Positions 7,638-16,440 of a stretch of 44,700 nt of DNA are shown here, piece after piece. Both the position numbers and the translations under genes were made by a program. Numbering within the stretch: position 1 is the stretch's first letter; each line of letters starts with the position of its first letter. Source of the DNA: Phenylobacterium sp. (lineage in GTDB: Bacteria; Pseudomonadota; Alphaproteobacteria; Caulobacterales; Caulobacteraceae); NCBI RefSeq assembly GCF_016793225.1, contig NZ_JAEUMN010000192.1:1-44700 (forward strand), written 5' to 3'. Below the pieces are notes generated by a model. That model did not search any database. It was not told the origin of the DNA and saw nothing but the letters and a program-made list of their open reading frames with translations.

Positions 7638-9284
7638 ATGAAGCTCGCCGTCGCCGCCTGCGCCGCCATGATCGCCGCCACGCCCAGCGTCCTGGGCGGC
7701 GCGAACCTGGACCCGACCGTCCTGGGCATCGGGTTCATCTGCGGGGCCGAGGACACGCCCGGCGCCGCCGGCGGCTCGGCGACCGGCGTGATGCGCGCGG
7801 GCTTCGGCAACGCCCGCATCGCCGTGGACGGCGCCACGCCCGAGGCCGAGGCCTGGTTCAACCAGGCGATGAACCAGTACCACGCCTTCGCCCACGACGA
7901 ATCCAAGGCCGCGTTCGCCCGCGCCGCGGCGGCGGACCCGACCTGCAGCCTGTGCGCCTCGGGCGTGGCGCTGTCCCTGGGGGCCACGCTGAACACCGGC
8001 ATGACGCCCGCGGACCGGGCGGCGGCGCTGGCCGAGGCGCAGCGGGCGGTGCGGCTCGCCCGGCCGGGGGACGCCCGCGCCCGCGCCCTCGCCGAGGCCC
8101 TGACGGTCCGCTACGCCGAGACCGAGCCCAAGGGCGGCCGCGAGATGGCCTTCGCCGCGGCGCTGGAGCCGTACCTGAAGGCCGCGCCCGACGACGACAT
8201 GATCGCCAACCTGGCGGCGCACGCGATGCTGATCCCCGCGCGGCAGGAGAACTACGCGGGCGTTGAGCCGGCCATCGCGCTGATCGAAGGGGTCCTGGCG
8301 AAGAAGCCGGACGATACGGCGGCCATCCACTACTACATCCACGCCACCGAGTTCGCCGGGCGCGCACCCAGGGCCCTGGCCTATGCCGAGCGCCTGGCCG
8401 ACCTGGCGCCCGGCTCGGGCCACCTCGTGCACATGGGCACCCACACCCTCATGCGCGTGGGCGACTACGACGAGGTGGCGCTGCGCAACGCACGGGCGCT
8501 GAAGGTGGACGTCGAGACCCAGCCGCTGCTGCCGACCTCGGGGTCGCTGGCGCAGCGCTACTACCTTCACAACTACCTCTTCGGCCTGGGCGGGGCCCTG
8601 ATGGCGGGCGACGACGCGCTCGCGCTCAAGTACGCCGACCACGCGGAGAAGGCGTTCCCGGCCGACGCGCCCGAGCGCAGCCGGGTCATCTCGCGGGCGC
8701 GCAGCCTGGTCGCCCTGGCCCGCTACGCCCCCGAGCGCGCGCTAGCGGTCCCCGCCGGCAAGGACGATCCCCGCGTGCTGGCCATCTACCGCCACTATGC
8801 CCGCGGCGAGGCCTACGCGGCCCGCCGCAACGTGCGCGCCATCCGCCGCGAGGCCGCCGCCATCGCCGCCCTGGCCAAGGCCGGGCCGCTCAACGACTAC
8901 GGCCGCGAGATGGAGATCGCCGAGATCGCCGAGCAGGTTCTGCTGGGCCGGGCCGAAATGGCCGCCGGCCGCCCAGACGCCGCCGCGCCCCACTTCCAGC
9001 GGGCCGCGGCGGCCCAGGAGAAGGCCTATCCGGTCATCCGATTCTTCGATCCGCCGCGGTGGTGGTACCCGGTGCGGCGCAGCCTGGCCGCCGCGCACCT
9101 GAAGGCCGGCCGCCTGGACGACGCCGCCCGCGAGGCCCGCGCGAGCCTGGTGGAGTGGCCGCACGATGGCCTGGCGCTGCGCATCCTGGCCGAGGCCGAC
9201 CGCGCCGGCGCGGCCGCGCACCGCGACGCCGCCCGCAAGGCCTACCGCGGCGATCCCTGGAAGGCGCCGCTGGAGATCCTCTGA
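7638..9284 (+). CDS. secreted tetratricopeptide-repeat protein
   Basis: A 548-residue protein with a short signal sequence (MKLAVAACAAMIAATPSVLG) and then all-helical TPR-like repeats over nearly its whole length. Examples are the EAWFNQAMNQYHAFAHDESK region and the C-terminal LAAAHLKAGRLDDAAREA. It belongs to a widespread family of large periplasmic TPR proteins in which the first repeat contains a DPTCSLC-type CxxC motif and a following GxxLNTG loop. Both are visible near residues 97-117. TPRs mediate protein contacts; the partner is unknown. The gene lies 105 bases before the ABC-M1 pair on the same strand. Confidence 0.75.
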   Translation: MKLAVAACAAMIAATPSVLGGANLDPTVLGIGFICGAEDTPGAAGGSATGVMRAGFGNARIAVDGATPEAEAWFNQAMNQYHAFAHDESKAAFARAAAADPTCSLCASGVALSLGATLNTGMTPADRAAALAEAQRAVRLARPGDARARALAEALTVRYAETEPKGGREMAFAAALEPYLKAAPDDDMIANLAAHAMLIPARQENYAGVEPAIALIEGVLAKKPDDTAAIHYYIHATEFAGRAPRALAYAERLADLAPGSGHLVHMGTHTLMRVGDYDEVALRNARALKVDVETQPLLPTSGSLAQRYYLHNYLFGLGGALMAGDDALALKYADHAEKAFPADAPERSRVISRARSLVALARYAPERALAVPAGKDDPRVLAIYRHYARGEAYAARRNVRAIRREAAAIAALAKAGPLNDYGREMEIAEIAEQVLLGRAEMAAGRPDAAAPHFQRAAAAQEKAYPVIRFFDPPRWWYPVRRSLAAAHLKAGRLDDAAREARASLVEWPHDGLALRILAEADRAGAAAHRDAARKAYRGDPWKAPLEIL

Positions 9285-9389
9285 GGCTCGAGGCCGTAAC
9301 GGACGGCGGAACGTTACACATCCCTCACTTGCTCCCCCGGTCCGCAGGGGGCAGCTTCGGACGCAAGGGACGGGGGTGAAGGTGAGCCT

Positions 9390-10271
9390 ATGCTTCTCAT
9401 CAAGGGCCTGACGCACGTCTATCCGAACGGGACGCGCGCGCTCGACGGAGTCGACCTGGAGATCGGCAAGGGCATGTTCGGCCTGCTGGGCCCGAACGGC
9501 GCCGGCAAGTCGACGCTGATGCGCACCATCGCCACGCTGCAGACCCCCACCAGCGGCGCGATCCAGTTCGGGGACGTGGACGTCATCGCCACCCCCGAGG
9601 CGCTCCGCCGCACGCTCGGCTACCTGCCGCAGGATTTCGGGGTCTATCCCCGGGTCTCGGCCGTCGAGCTCCTCGACCACATGGCGGTGCTCAAGGGGAT
9701 CGCGGACCGCGGCGAGCGCAAGGACACCGTCGAGACCCTGCTGCAGCAGGTGAACCTGTGGGAGGTGCGCAAGAAGGCCGTGGCCGGCTACTCCGGCGGC
9801 ATGCGCCAGCGGTTCGGCATCGCCCAGGCGCTGATCGGCCAGCCCAGCCTGATCATCGTCGACGAGCCCACCGCCGGCCTCGACCCCGAAGAGCGCAACC
9901 GCTTCCTCAACCTGCTGGCCGAGATCGGCGAGAACGTGGTGGTGATCCTCTCCACCCACATCGTCGACGACGTGTCGGACCTCTGTCCGAAGATGGCGGT
10001 GCTGGCGGGTGGCCGGATCCTCAAGGACGGCGCGCCGGCCGACCTCATCCGCGAGCTCGACGGCCGCGTGTGGCGCAAGACCATCGACCGGCAGGACCTC
10101 GCCGCGGAGCAGGCCCGTCACGCCGTGATCTCCACCCGCCTCTCGGGCGGGCGCCTGGTGGTGCACGTCCTGGCCGACGGCGACCCCGGCGACGGCTTCG
10201 CCGCCGTGCAGGGCGGCCTGGAAGACGTCTACTTCTCCACCCTGGCCGCTTCGCGCCGCCTCGCCGCCTAG
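9390..10271 (+). CDS. ABC transporter ATP-binding protein (partner of the permease/M1 fusion)
   Basis: A 293-residue nucleotide-binding domain. Walker A GPNGAGKS is at 34-41, the signature YSGGMRQR at about 134-141, Walker B LIIVDEP at about 154-160, and the H-loop STHIVDD near 190. It is the CcmA/Nat-like type that drives ABC-2 permeases. The last 60 residues form a C-terminal extension of unknown role. It precedes the permease/peptidase gene by only 14 bases, so the two surely form one transporter. A GAAGGTGAG-like site lies before the ATG. Confidence 0.93.
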   Translation: MLLIKGLTHVYPNGTRALDGVDLEIGKGMFGLLGPNGAGKSTLMRTIATLQTPTSGAIQFGDVDVIATPEALRRTLGYLPQDFGVYPRVSAVELLDHMAVLKGIADRGERKDTVETLLQQVNLWEVRKKAVAGYSGGMRQRFGIAQALIGQPSLIIVDEPTAGLDPEERNRFLNLLAEIGENVVVILSTHIVDDVSDLCPKMAVLAGGRILKDGAPADLIRELDGRVWRKTIDRQDLAAEQARHAVISTRLSGGRLVVHVLADGDPGDGFAAVQGGLEDVYFSTLAASRRLAA

Positions 10272-10285
10272 GACCGGGTCGCAGC

Positions 10286-13200
10286 ATGTTCGGCAAGATC
10301 GCGGCCTTCGAGCTGCGCTACCAGCTTCGGCAGCCGATCTTCTGGATCAGCGCGGTCGTGTTCTTCCTGATGCCGTACATCGCGGTGGCGACCGACAACC
10401 TGAACATCGGGGCGCCCGGCAACATCCACAAGAACGCGCCCGTCGCCATCGCCTACACCACGGCGACCATGGCGACGATCTTCATGTTCGCCTCCACAGC
10501 GTTCGTGGCGAACGTGGTCACCCGCGACGAGGAGACCGGCTTCGGGCCGCTCGTCCGGTCCTCGCGCCTGAGCAAGTTCGACTACCTGTTCGGCCGCTTC
10601 ACCGGCGCCTTCGGCGCGATCCTGCTGCTGTTCCTGGCCGTGCCGCTCGGCAACGCCGTGGGCTCGCTCATGTGGTGGATCGACCCGGACAAGCTGGGCC
10701 CGGTCATGCCGGCGGCCTATGCCTACGCCTACTTCTGGGTGGCGCTGCCCACGATCTTCCTGGTGTCGTCGCTGTTCTTCGCCGCGGCCACCGTGACGCG
10801 CTCGATGATGGCCACCTACGTGGCGGCCGTGGCCTTCCTGGCCGTCTTCCTCACCGCCAGCGTGGTCCTCTCCGACCCCGAGAGGCTGGAGACCGCGGCC
10901 CTGGTCGACCCGTTCGGCGCGGCGGCCCTGCAGCTCGTCACGCGGTACTTCACGGCGGCGGACGCCAACACGCTGATCCCGCCGCTGGGCGGGGCGCTGC
11001 TCTGGAACCGGCTGGCCTGGAGCGCGCTGGGCGCGCTGGCCCTGGCCGGCGCCTACTTCGGCTACCGGTTCGAGGCCCGGCCCGGCCGGCGCGCGCCCGA
11101 GCGGCGCGAGGCGGCCGCGCCGGCGCCCCGGCCCGGGCAGCGCCCGCTGGCCCGGCCGCGCTTCAACACCTTCACCGCGACCGTGCAGTTCTGGGAGCAG
11201 ATGCGGTTCGAGGTGAGCCAGACGTTCAAGAGCCCGGCATTCCTGGTCCTGCTGCTGCTGGGCGTGTTCAACGCCCTGGGCAACCTCCTGGGGCGCGGCG
11301 AGCTGGACGGGGCGGCGCTCTACCCCGTGACGCGCTGGGTCATCGAGGTGCTGCAGGGCAGCTTCGTGATCCTGGTCTGGGTGGTGGCGATCTACTACGC
11401 CGGCGAGCTCGTGTGGCGCGACCGCGAACGCCGCACCCAGGAGTTGATCGACGCCAGCGCCCTGCCCGACTGGGCGCTGCTGATCCCCAAGGTGGTGGCG
11501 ATCTGCCTCGTCATGCTGTCGATGATGAGCGTCGCGGCGCTGACCGGGATGCTGGTGCAGCTGGGCCAGGGCTTCACCCAGATCCATCCTGACCGCTACC
11601 TGTTCTGGTACGTGATCCCCAGCACGATCGACTGGTCGCTGCTGGCGGTGCTGGCCGTGGTCGTCCAGGCGCTGTCGCCGAACAAGTTCGCCGGCTGGGG
11701 CGTCCTGATCCTGATCCTGGTGGGCCGGCTGGTGCTGCCCAGGCTGGGCCTCGACCACGCGCTCTACCTCTACGGCGGCAGGCCCGCGTATCCCGGCTTC
11801 AACGGCGAGCCGCTGTCGGACATGAACGGCCAGGGCGACTTCGCCGCCATCGCGGCCTGGTTCCGCGCCTACTGGACGGCGTTCGCGGTGCTCCTCGTGG
11901 CGCTGGCCTACGCCCTGTGGCCGCGCGGCCGCGAGGCCCGGCTGTCGACCCGCCTGCGCCAGCTCCCGCGGCGCCTCCGCGGCGGCGCAGGGGTGGTCGC
12001 GGGCGGCGCGCTCGTGGCCTTCGTCGGCCTCGGCGGCTTCATCTTCCACAACACCAACATCCAGAACGAGTACCGTACGCGGATCAGCGACGAGGAATGG
12101 CTGGCCGACTACGAGAAGGCGTTCCTGAAGTACGAGACCCTGCCGCAGCCGTCGGTCACCGACGTCCAGCTGGAGGTCGAGATTTACCCCCGCGCGCCGA
12201 AGCTGATCGTCGAGGGCGTCTACCACCTGATCAACGACACGGGCGCGCCGGTGCGCGAGCTGCACGCGCGGCTCGACCGCGAGACCAAGGCCCTGCAGAT
12301 GAGCGTCAACGGAGCCTCGAAGGTCCGGACGTACGACCGCTACAACTACCGCGTCTTCACCTTCGACCGGCCGCTGCAGCCCGGCGAGCGCACGGTGCTG
12401 TCGTTCCAGACGGCGATGGGCCAGACCGGCTTCAGGAACTCGGGGAACATGACGCGGGTCGTGGAGAACGGGACCTTCGTCAACAACTACGAGTTCGGGC
12501 CCGTGGTGGGGATGGACCGCGGCCGCCTGCTGCAGGACCGCACCAAGCGCAAGAAGTACGGCCTGGTCCCCGAGCTGCGCCCGGCGAAGCTGGAGGACCT
12601 GTCGGCGACCCGGCGCAACTACATCGCCGACGCCGACTGGGTGAACGCCGACATCCGCATCACCACCGACGCCGACCAGACCCCCGTCGCGCCCGGCTAC
12701 CGCATCTCGGACGACACCCGCCAGGGCCGCCGGACCATCCGCTACCGCACCGACGCGCCGGTGCTGAACTTCTTCTCGGTGCAGTCGGCGCGCTACGAGA
12801 TCAGGCGCGAGACCTACAAGGGCGTGGAACTGGCGATCTACTACGACGCCCAGCACCCCTGGAACGTCGACAAGATGCTGGCGTCGCTGCGCACGGGCCT
12901 CGACTACTTCCAGGCCAACTTCAGCCCCTACCAGTTCCGCCAGGCGCGGATCCTGGAGTTCCCCGGCTACGCCCGCTTCGCCCAGGCGTTCGCCAACACC
13001 ATGCCCTACTCCGAGACGATCGGGTTCGTGGCCGACACCACCAAGCCCGACAAGATCGACTACGTCACCTACGTCACGGCCCACGAGCTGGCCCACCAGT
13101 GGTGGGCGCACCAGATCATCGGCGCCGACATGCAGGGCGCCACGAGCCTCTCCGAGACGCTGGCCCAGTACTCGGCGCTGATCGTCATGGAGAAGACCTA

Positions 13201-13885
13201 CGGCGCCGACGGGATCCGCAAGTTCCTGAAGTACGAGCTGGACCGCTACCTCAGCGCGCGCGGCGGCGAGCTGGTCGAGGAGCTGCCGCTCAACCGCGTC
13301 GAGAACCAGCCCTATATCCACTACCGCAAGGGCTCGCTGGTCATGTACCTGCTGCGCGACCGGATGGGCGAGGCGAAGGTCAACGCGGCGCTGCGCCGGC
13401 TGCTGCGCCAGTACGCCTTCAAGGGCGCCCCCTACCCCCGCTCGCAGGACCTGATCGACGCGCTGCGGGCCGAGGCGGGCGCGGACCCGGCCGCCCAGCA
13501 GCTGATCACCGACCTCTTCGAGAAGATCACCCTCTACGACCTGAAGACCCGCACCGCCGAGGCGCGCCGCCGCCCCGACGGCCGCTACGACGTGACCCTG
13601 ACGGTCGAGGCCAAGAAGCTCTACGCGGACGGCGCCGGCAAGGAGACCGCCGTGGCGCTCGCCAAGGACGAGGTATTCGACCTGGGCGTCTTCACGGCCG
13701 AGCCCGGCCAGCCCGGCTTCGGGCGCAAGGACGTGCTGGCCTTCCGCCCGGTGGGCCTGCGCACGGGCGTGCAGACGATCACGGTCACGGTGGACAAGCC
13801 GCCGAAGTTCGCCGGCGTGGATCCCTACAACAAGCAGATCGACCGCGCCTCGGACGACAACGCGATCCGGGTGACCATGCGCTGA
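10286..13885 (+). CDS. ABC-2 permease fused to M1 family aminopeptidase
   Basis: A 1199-residue fusion. Residues 1 to about 590 carry about 13 hydrophobic segments, arranged as two ABC-2-type permease modules plus a final helix (GVVAGGALVAFVGLGGFIF) near 568-590. The rest is an M1 metallopeptidase domain with HELAH at 933-937 and Glu957 in SLSETLAQYSA. The spacing to the third ligand is one longer than in classical M1 enzymes, as I recall for this fused subfamily. The peptidase would sit on the periplasmic side and trim or bind peptides linked to transport by the adjacent ATPase. NCBI-style naming is ABC transporter permease/M1 family aminopeptidase; the substrate is unknown. The ATG at 10286 starts with an amphipathic lead-in (MFGKIAAFELRYQLRQP) typical of ABC-2 proteins. 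Confidence 0.9.
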   Translation: MFGKIAAFELRYQLRQPIFWISAVVFFLMPYIAVATDNLNIGAPGNIHKNAPVAIAYTTATMATIFMFASTAFVANVVTRDEETGFGPLVRSSRLSKFDYLFGRFTGAFGAILLLFLAVPLGNAVGSLMWWIDPDKLGPVMPAAYAYAYFWVALPTIFLVSSLFFAAATVTRSMMATYVAAVAFLAVFLTASVVLSDPERLETAALVDPFGAAALQLVTRYFTAADANTLIPPLGGALLWNRLAWSALGALALAGAYFGYRFEARPGRRAPERREAAAPAPRPGQRPLARPRFNTFTATVQFWEQMRFEVSQTFKSPAFLVLLLLGVFNALGNLLGRGELDGAALYPVTRWVIEVLQGSFVILVWVVAIYYAGELVWRDRERRTQELIDASALPDWALLIPKVVAICLVMLSMMSVAALTGMLVQLGQGFTQIHPDRYLFWYVIPSTIDWSLLAVLAVVVQALSPNKFAGWGVLILILVGRLVLPRLGLDHALYLYGGRPAYPGFNGEPLSDMNGQGDFAAIAAWFRAYWTAFAVLLVALAYALWPRGREARLSTRLRQLPRRLRGGAGVVAGGALVAFVGLGGFIFHNTNIQNEYRTRISDEEWLADYEKAFLKYETLPQPSVTDVQLEVEIYPRAPKLIVEGVYHLINDTGAPVRELHARLDRETKALQMSVNGASKVRTYDRYNYRVFTFDRPLQPGERTVLSFQTAMGQTGFRNSGNMTRVVENGTFVNNYEFGPVVGMDRGRLLQDRTKRKKYGLVPELRPAKLEDLSATRRNYIADADWVNADIRITTDADQTPVAPGYRISDDTRQGRRTIRYRTDAPVLNFFSVQSARYEIRRETYKGVELAIYYDAQHPWNVDKMLASLRTGLDYFQANFSPYQFRQARILEFPGYARFAQAFANTMPYSETIGFVADTTKPDKIDYVTYVTAHELAHQWWAHQIIGADMQGATSLSETLAQYSALIVMEKTYGADGIRKFLKYELDRYLSARGGELVEELPLNRVENQPYIHYRKGSLVMYLLRDRMGEAKVNAALRRLLRQYAFKGAPYPRSQDLIDALRAEAGADPAAQQLITDLFEKITLYDLKTRTAEARRRPDGRYDVTLTVEAKKLYADGAGKETAVALAKDEVFDLGVFTAEPGQPGFGRKDVLAFRPVGLRTGVQTITVTVDKPPKFAGVDPYNKQIDRASDDNAIRVTMR

Positions 13886-13896
13886 GGCGGCGGCAC

Positions 13897-13912
13897 GGCG
13901 CCGGCCGGCGCC
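13897..13912. repeat. 16-bp perfect palindrome after the permease/M1 gene
   Basis: GGCGCCGGCCGGCGCC lies 11 bases after the stop of the fusion gene and just before the end of a tiny minus-strand frame. It could help end transcription from both sides. No T-run follows, so this is only a structural observation. Confidence 0.35.
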
Positions 13913-13915
13913 CCG

Positions 13916-13987
13916 CTAGGCGGCGGCGATCACCAGGACCATCGCGAGGGCGACGGCCATCACCGAGAACACCGTGGTCAGCTTCAT
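13916..13987 (-). CDS. possible 23-residue membrane peptide
   Basis: A minus-strand frame of 23 codons encodes a single hydrophobic helix beginning MKLTTVFSVMAVALAMV and ending in Ala. A purine-rich GAGGGG stretch lies upstream of the ATG. A second in-frame ATG at 14011 would add eight residues. The composition is that of a small membrane protein, but the frame is short and the region is GC-rich, so this may be chance. It is divergent from radC with a 108-base gap. Confidence 0.3.
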   Translation of the reverse strand: MKLTTVFSVMAVALAMVLVIAAA

Positions 13988-14095
13988 GCCCCGCACCCCT
14001 CGCCCGATCATGAGGATGCGGCGGCGCGGGTGCGTCGTCCTCCCCCGAACGGGGGCTTGCCAAGCTGGAACGTTTGCGGAACAACTGGCGGCGCC

Positions 14096-14842
14096 ATGGC
14101 CCGACCGTTCGCTGTCGAAGACGCCGCCGCCCAGCCCGACCTCTGGCGCGGGCGGCCCACGTCCGAGCCGAAGCCGCACTACGCCGGCCATCGTGAGCGG
14201 CTGCGCGAGCGGGCGGAGGCCGGCGGGCTGGCGGCGCTGCCCGACTACGAGGTGCTTGAGCTCTTCCTGTTCCGCTCCATCCCCCGCGGCGACGTCAAGC
14301 CGCTGGCCAAGCAGCTTCTCGCCCGCTTCGGGTCGCTGGGCGGCGTGCTGGGCGCGACGGCCGAGGAGCTGCGCACCGTCCGCGGCGTCGGCGAGGCGCT
14401 GGCGCTGGACCTGAAGCTGCTGCACGAGGCGGGCCTGCGGACCGCCCGCGAGCAGGTGGCGCGCCGCACCGTGATCTCGTCCTGGACCGCCCTGCTCGCC
14501 TACGTGAAGACGGCGATGGCCCACGAGGCCCGCGAGCAGTTCCGGGTGCTCTTCCTCGACAAGAAGAACCAGCTGATCGCCGACGAGGTCATGAACCGCG
14601 GCACGGTCGACCACGCGCCGGTCTACCCCCGCGAGGTGGTGCGCCGCGCGCTGGAACTGTCGGCCAGCGCGATCATCCTGGTCCACAACCACCCCAGCGG
14701 CGATCCGACGCCCTCGTCGCCCGATGTCGAGATGACCCGCCAGATCGTGGACGCGGCGCGGCCGATGCGCATCTCCGTGCACGACCACCTCGTCGTCGGG
14801 CGCGACGGGGTCGCCAGCCTCAAGGCGCTGGGCCTGATGTAG
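14096..14842 (+). CDS. radC: RadC family (UPF0758) JAB-domain protein
   Basis: A 248-residue protein of normal RadC length. An N-terminal helix-hairpin-helix region (about 30-110, with VRGVGEALALDLK) precedes a JAB/MPN metalloprotease-like domain. The HNHPSGD motif at 197-203 and the downstream S207-P-D210 segment give the JAMM-type H-x-H-P...S-x-x-D pattern. A role in DNA repair was proposed and later doubted; the true function is unsettled. The upstream in-frame start at 14030 is rejected because it falls in a CCCCCGAACGGGGG hairpin and reads as low-complexity sequence. Confidence 0.93.
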   Translation: MARPFAVEDAAAQPDLWRGRPTSEPKPHYAGHRERLRERAEAGGLAALPDYEVLELFLFRSIPRGDVKPLAKQLLARFGSLGGVLGATAEELRTVRGVGEALALDLKLLHEAGLRTAREQVARRTVISSWTALLAYVKTAMAHEAREQFRVLFLDKKNQLIADEVMNRGTVDHAPVYPREVVRRALELSASAIILVHNHPSGDPTPSSPDVEMTRQIVDAARPMRISVHDHLVVGRDGVASLKALGLM

Positions 14843-14964
14843 CGCCTTGCCCGCGCCGGCTCGGCGCGCCGCGGAATTTGAGCAACCGGTTTACAAGTCC
14901 GCCGGCCGCCCGGACTATGCGCGCCAACCCGCCGCCAGCGGGAGCGACCATAAGGGCAGGAAGC

Positions 14965-16440
14965 ATGACGGAAGCTGTTGGCCGCGCTCAGGCGGCTTCA
15001 GGCGCGCAACCCGGTCCGCCTACGATCTGGACCAAGCTCGCCTATGGCTTCGGCTCGGTGGCCTATGGGGTCAAGGACAACGGCTTCAACTACTTCCTGC
15101 TGCTGTTCTACAGCCAGGTGATCGGGGTCGACGCGCGGCTGGTGGGCCTGGCGATCACCACGGCGCTGGTCCTCGACGCGCTCAGCGATCCGATCGTCGG
15201 CTACTGGTCCGACAATTTCCATTCCCGGTTCGGCCGCCGGCACCCCTTCATGTACGCCTCGGCCATCCCCGTGGCGGCGACCTACTTCCTGATGTGGAAC
15301 CCGCCGCAGGGCTGGTCCGACCAGGCGCTGTTCGTCTACCTGCTGGTCATGGCCGTGCTGATCCGCACGTTCATCACCTTCTACGAGACGCCCAGTTCCG
15401 CGCTCGCGCCCGAGCTGACCGACGACTACGACCAGCGCAGCTCACTGCTGAGCTTCCGGTTCTACTTCGGCTGGACCGGCGGCAACGTGATGTCGGTGCT
15501 CATGTTCATGGCGCTGTTCCCCATGTTCGTGACGGCGACCATCCCCGACGGCCGGTTCAACCGCGAGGCCTACGAGCTCTACGGGATCATCGCCTCGGCC
15601 CTGATCTTTCTGGCGATCATCGTCTCGGCCGGCGGCACCCATGCCCGCATCCGGCACCTGAAGCCGCCGCCGCCCAAGCGCAGCATGACGCTGAGCACGG
15701 TGTTCCGCGAGATCATCGAGACCCTGGTGAACCGCTCGTTCGTCTCGCTGTTCTTCGCCGCCCTGCTGGGCGCCGTGGCGACGGGCCTGTCGGCGGCGCT
15801 GGCCTTCTATTTCAGCATCTACTTCTGGCGGTTCGATCCGCAGCAGATCGGCTGGGTGACGATCAGCGTCTTCGGCTCGGCGATCATCGGCTCGGTGATG
15901 GCGCCCTACATCACCCGCACCCTGGGCAAGAAGCGGGGCGCGATCATCATCGGGCTGGTCGCCTTCCTCGGAAACCCGCTGCCGGTGACCCTGAAGCTCA
16001 TCGGCGTGCTGCCGGACGACCCCGGCTTCAACTTCCCCATCGTGGTGGCGACCACCATGATCGACACCGGCCTGATCATCTGCTTCCAGATCCTGTCGTC
16101 GTCCATGCTGGCCGACCTGGTGGAGCAGGCCGAGCTGCGGACCGGCCGCCGCTCGGAGGGCCTGTTCTTCGCGGCGTCCACCTTCATCCGCAAGGCGGTG
16201 CAGGGCGTGGGCGTGATCGCCGCGGGCTTCGTGCTCACCTTCGCGGGCTTCCCGGCCGGCGCGTCCCCGGACCAGGTGTCGGACGAGACGCTGTGGCGGT
16301 TCGGCGCGCTCTACGTCCCGACGATCCTCGCGATCTGGCTGGCGATGATCGCGGTGATGACCACCTACAAGCTGAGCCGCGACGACCACGAGGAGAACCT
16401 GCGCAAGCTGGCGCAGGCCCGCAGCGGCGGCGGAGGCTAG
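14965..16440 (+). CDS. GPH/MelB-type MFS sugar:cation symporter
   Basis: A 491-residue inner-membrane transporter with about 12 helices. The signature DALSDPIVGYWSDNFHSRFG, followed by RRHPFMY, is diagnostic of the glycoside-pentoside-hexuronide:cation symporter family. The second half has the equivalent GKKRGAIIIG loop. Substrates in the family are sugars and glycosides; this one is unassigned. The start at 14965 follows AGGGCAGG. Sequence before it (from 14878) lacks a hydrophobic or conserved character. Its stop overlaps the stop of the convergent reductase gene by 4 bases. Confidence 0.88.
   Translation: MTEAVGRAQAASGAQPGPPTIWTKLAYGFGSVAYGVKDNGFNYFLLLFYSQVIGVDARLVGLAITTALVLDALSDPIVGYWSDNFHSRFGRRHPFMYASAIPVAATYFLMWNPPQGWSDQALFVYLLVMAVLIRTFITFYETPSSALAPELTDDYDQRSSLLSFRFYFGWTGGNVMSVLMFMALFPMFVTATIPDGRFNREAYELYGIIASALIFLAIIVSAGGTHARIRHLKPPPPKRSMTLSTVFREIIETLVNRSFVSLFFAALLGAVATGLSAALAFYFSIYFWRFDPQQIGWVTISVFGSAIIGSVMAPYITRTLGKKRGAIIIGLVAFLGNPLPVTLKLIGVLPDDPGFNFPIVVATTMIDTGLIICFQILSSSMLADLVEQAELRTGRRSEGLFFAASTFIRKAVQGVGVIAAGFVLTFAGFPAGASPDQVSDETLWRFGALYVPTILAIWLAMIAVMTTYKLSRDDHEENLRKLAQARSGGGG

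Noticed and set aside
10268-13321. A 1017-codon open frame on the minus strand, antisense to the permease/M1 gene
   Set aside because: It reads as Arg/Gly/Ala/Val/His-rich sequence with no domain, the usual mirror of a GC-rich gene. The plus-strand gene has clear motifs.
14067-14095. An EcfG promoter in front of radC at GGAAC
   Set aside because: No matching -10 element at an allowed distance.
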